From NCBI GenBank assembly GCA_902494375.1, contig CABUTL010000059.1, forward strand, positions 1 to 7,518: DNA of 7,518 nucleotides. Direction: 5' to 3'. Below the pieces are notes generated by a model. It was not told where the DNA came from. It worked only from the letters and a program-made list of their open reading frames with translations, and searched no databases. A program made the translations under genes and the position numbers. Positions 6,995-7,518 of the stretch are shown here, piece after piece (positions within the stretch are counted from its first letter, which is position 1; every line of letters begins with the position of its first letter). This stretch comes from an uncultured Collinsella sp. GTDB taxonomy: Bacteria > Actinomycetota > Coriobacteriia > Coriobacteriales > Coriobacteriaceae.

Positions 6995-7294
6995 ATGGCA
7001 CTGACAGGAGCCCAGGTCAAGCAGCTTCGCAGCATGGCCCATCACCTCAACCCCGCCATCATCATCGGTAAGTCCGATGTCAACGAGGGCACCGTCGAGC
7101 AGACGGTCGCCTACCTGGAGAAGCACGAGCTCGTTAAGTGCTCCGTGCTCGATGGCTCCAGTCTTTCCGCCCGCGAGGCCGCCGAAGAGCTCGCTGAGCG
7201 CTGCCACGCCGAGGTCGTCCAGGTCATCGGCCGCAAGTTCTCGCTGTATCGCGAGTCCTCGCGCAAGGACATCGAGAAGATCAAGCTCGTCTAA
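6995..7294 (+). CDS. yhbY: YhbY family ribosome-associated RNA-binding protein (CRM domain)
   Basis: A 99-residue protein consisting of one CRS1-YhbY (CRM) RNA-binding domain. E. coli YhbY associates with pre-50S ribosomal particles, so a role in large-subunit assembly is expected. Seen in the sequence are the N-terminal LTGAQVKQLRSMAHHLNPAI, the glycine loop IIGKSDVNEGTV at 23-34 (GxxG-like loop of the family, here GKSD), the helix with LEKHELVK at 41-48, and the closing VIGRKFSLYR at 77-86. Length is typical. The site before ATG 6995 is only a weak GAAAGCGAG. It is followed closely by an intrinsic terminator, so it ends its transcription unit. In many Gram-positive bacteria it lies near nucleotide and GTPase genes; here nothing of that kind is in view downstream. 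Confidence 0.92.
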   Translation: MALTGAQVKQLRSMAHHLNPAIIIGKSDVNEGTVEQTVAYLEKHELVKCSVLDGSSLSAREAAEELAERCHAEVVQVIGRKFSLYRESSRKDIEKIKLV

Positions 7295-7332
7295 GAGCCA
7301 ATGATCCGGCGAGCCAACACATAGCAAGCTTA

Positions 7333-7365
7333 CGGGTGCCCAAGTACTTCGGGCGCCCGTTTTTT
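7333..7365 (+). terminator. Rho-independent terminator after yhbY
   Basis: A 9-bp stem, CGGGTGCCC (7333-7341) against GGGCGCCCG (7351-7359) with one G-U pair and a 9-base loop, is followed directly by six Ts (7360-7365). It lies 38 bases after the yhbY stop. The T-run overlaps the stop codon of the gene on the opposite strand, so the two genes converge on it; on the minus strand the hairpin follows that stop but lacks a good T-run. Confidence 0.93.
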
Positions 7366-7518
7366 ATCGCTCGACCAGCACGCGATTGAGCCGTCCCTCC
7401 ACCAAGCGCTCGTATAGACGCCGCGTCTCGGGCTCGGGCACGCCATTGACCTGCTCCCTCAGATGGTGCATATGCCCGCTGTACAGCTCGACGATATCGC
7501 GCCGCCGCCCCGCCGCAC
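7364..7518 (-). CDS. C-terminal end of a protein with a BTAD-like helical segment, start outside the window
   Basis: On the minus strand an open frame enters at base 7518 and stops at TAA (7366-7364), giving 50 residues; the gene start lies beyond the window. The sequence, rich in Arg and Glu, runs RRRDIVELYSGHMHHLREQ, then VNGVPEPETRRLYERLVEG. The pattern of a Tyr-containing helix, a short Gly-x-Pro-x-Pro-Glu-Thr turn and a Leu-Tyr-Glu-Arg helix resembles the end of the bacterial transcriptional activator domain (BTAD) found in SARP/AfsR-type regulators. That similarity is short and from memory, so the product call is tentative; a generic TPR-like helical protein is an alternative. Codon use is C/G-ending, as in the other native genes, and the frame ends right at the terminator, supporting a real gene. 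Confidence 0.65.
   Translation of the reverse strand, partial: AAGRRRDIVELYSGHMHHLREQVNGVPEPETRRLYERLVEGRLNRVLVER

Noticed and set aside
6856..7048. 12-base direct repeat GCCCATCACCTC at 6856-6867 and 7037-7048
   Set aside because: One copy is ordinary yhbY coding sequence and there is no further similarity around the copies; chance is likely.

Overview
The window is GC-rich, densely coding bacterial chromosome. Codons in most genes end strongly in C or G, and the coding arrangement suggests a high-GC Gram-positive anaerobe. The set of genes (metF, a free-standing MetH reactivation protein, a MetH lacking its fourth domain, a UPF0210/DUF711 protein, YhbY) would fit a gut actinobacterium of the class Coriobacteriia, for example a Collinsella-like organism. 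That assignment is from general familiarity and was not tested.

Positions 1-4157 hold a tight same-strand cluster for the methyl branch of methionine synthesis. It contains the 3' part of metF (methylenetetrahydrofolate reductase), a protein resembling the AdoMet-binding reactivation domain of methionine synthase, and metH with only its homocysteine, folate and cobalamin modules. metF and the reactivation gene overlap by one base (TAATG), and metH starts 9 bases after the reactivation gene. MetF makes 5-methyl-THF, MetH moves the methyl group through cobalamin to homocysteine, and the small protein would re-methylate the oxidised cobalamin of MetH in trans.

After a 108-base gap containing an 11-bp inverted repeat comes a UPF0210/DUF711 ("PFL family") gene (4266-5630), conserved but of unknown function. 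The gap 5631-5948 carries the most striking non-coding structure: two perfect 32-bp inverted arms enclosing a 70-base region that can itself fold, which looks like a MITE- or REP-type palindromic unit or a structured RNA. Next is a class I SAM-dependent methyltransferase (5949-6836) whose first two thirds use T-ending codons unlike the neighbours, hinting at foreign or mosaic origin.

The window ends with yhbY (6995-7294, ribosome-associated RNA-binding protein), a clear intrinsic terminator (7333-7365), and on the opposite strand the last 50 codons of a gene whose C-terminus resembles the bacterial transcriptional activator (BTAD) helical domain. Apart from the palindromic element I see no mobile gene, phage gene, CRISPR array or RNA gene, and no clearly new multi-gene system. 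The best candidates for a second look are the palindromic element and the compositionally odd methyltransferase beside it.
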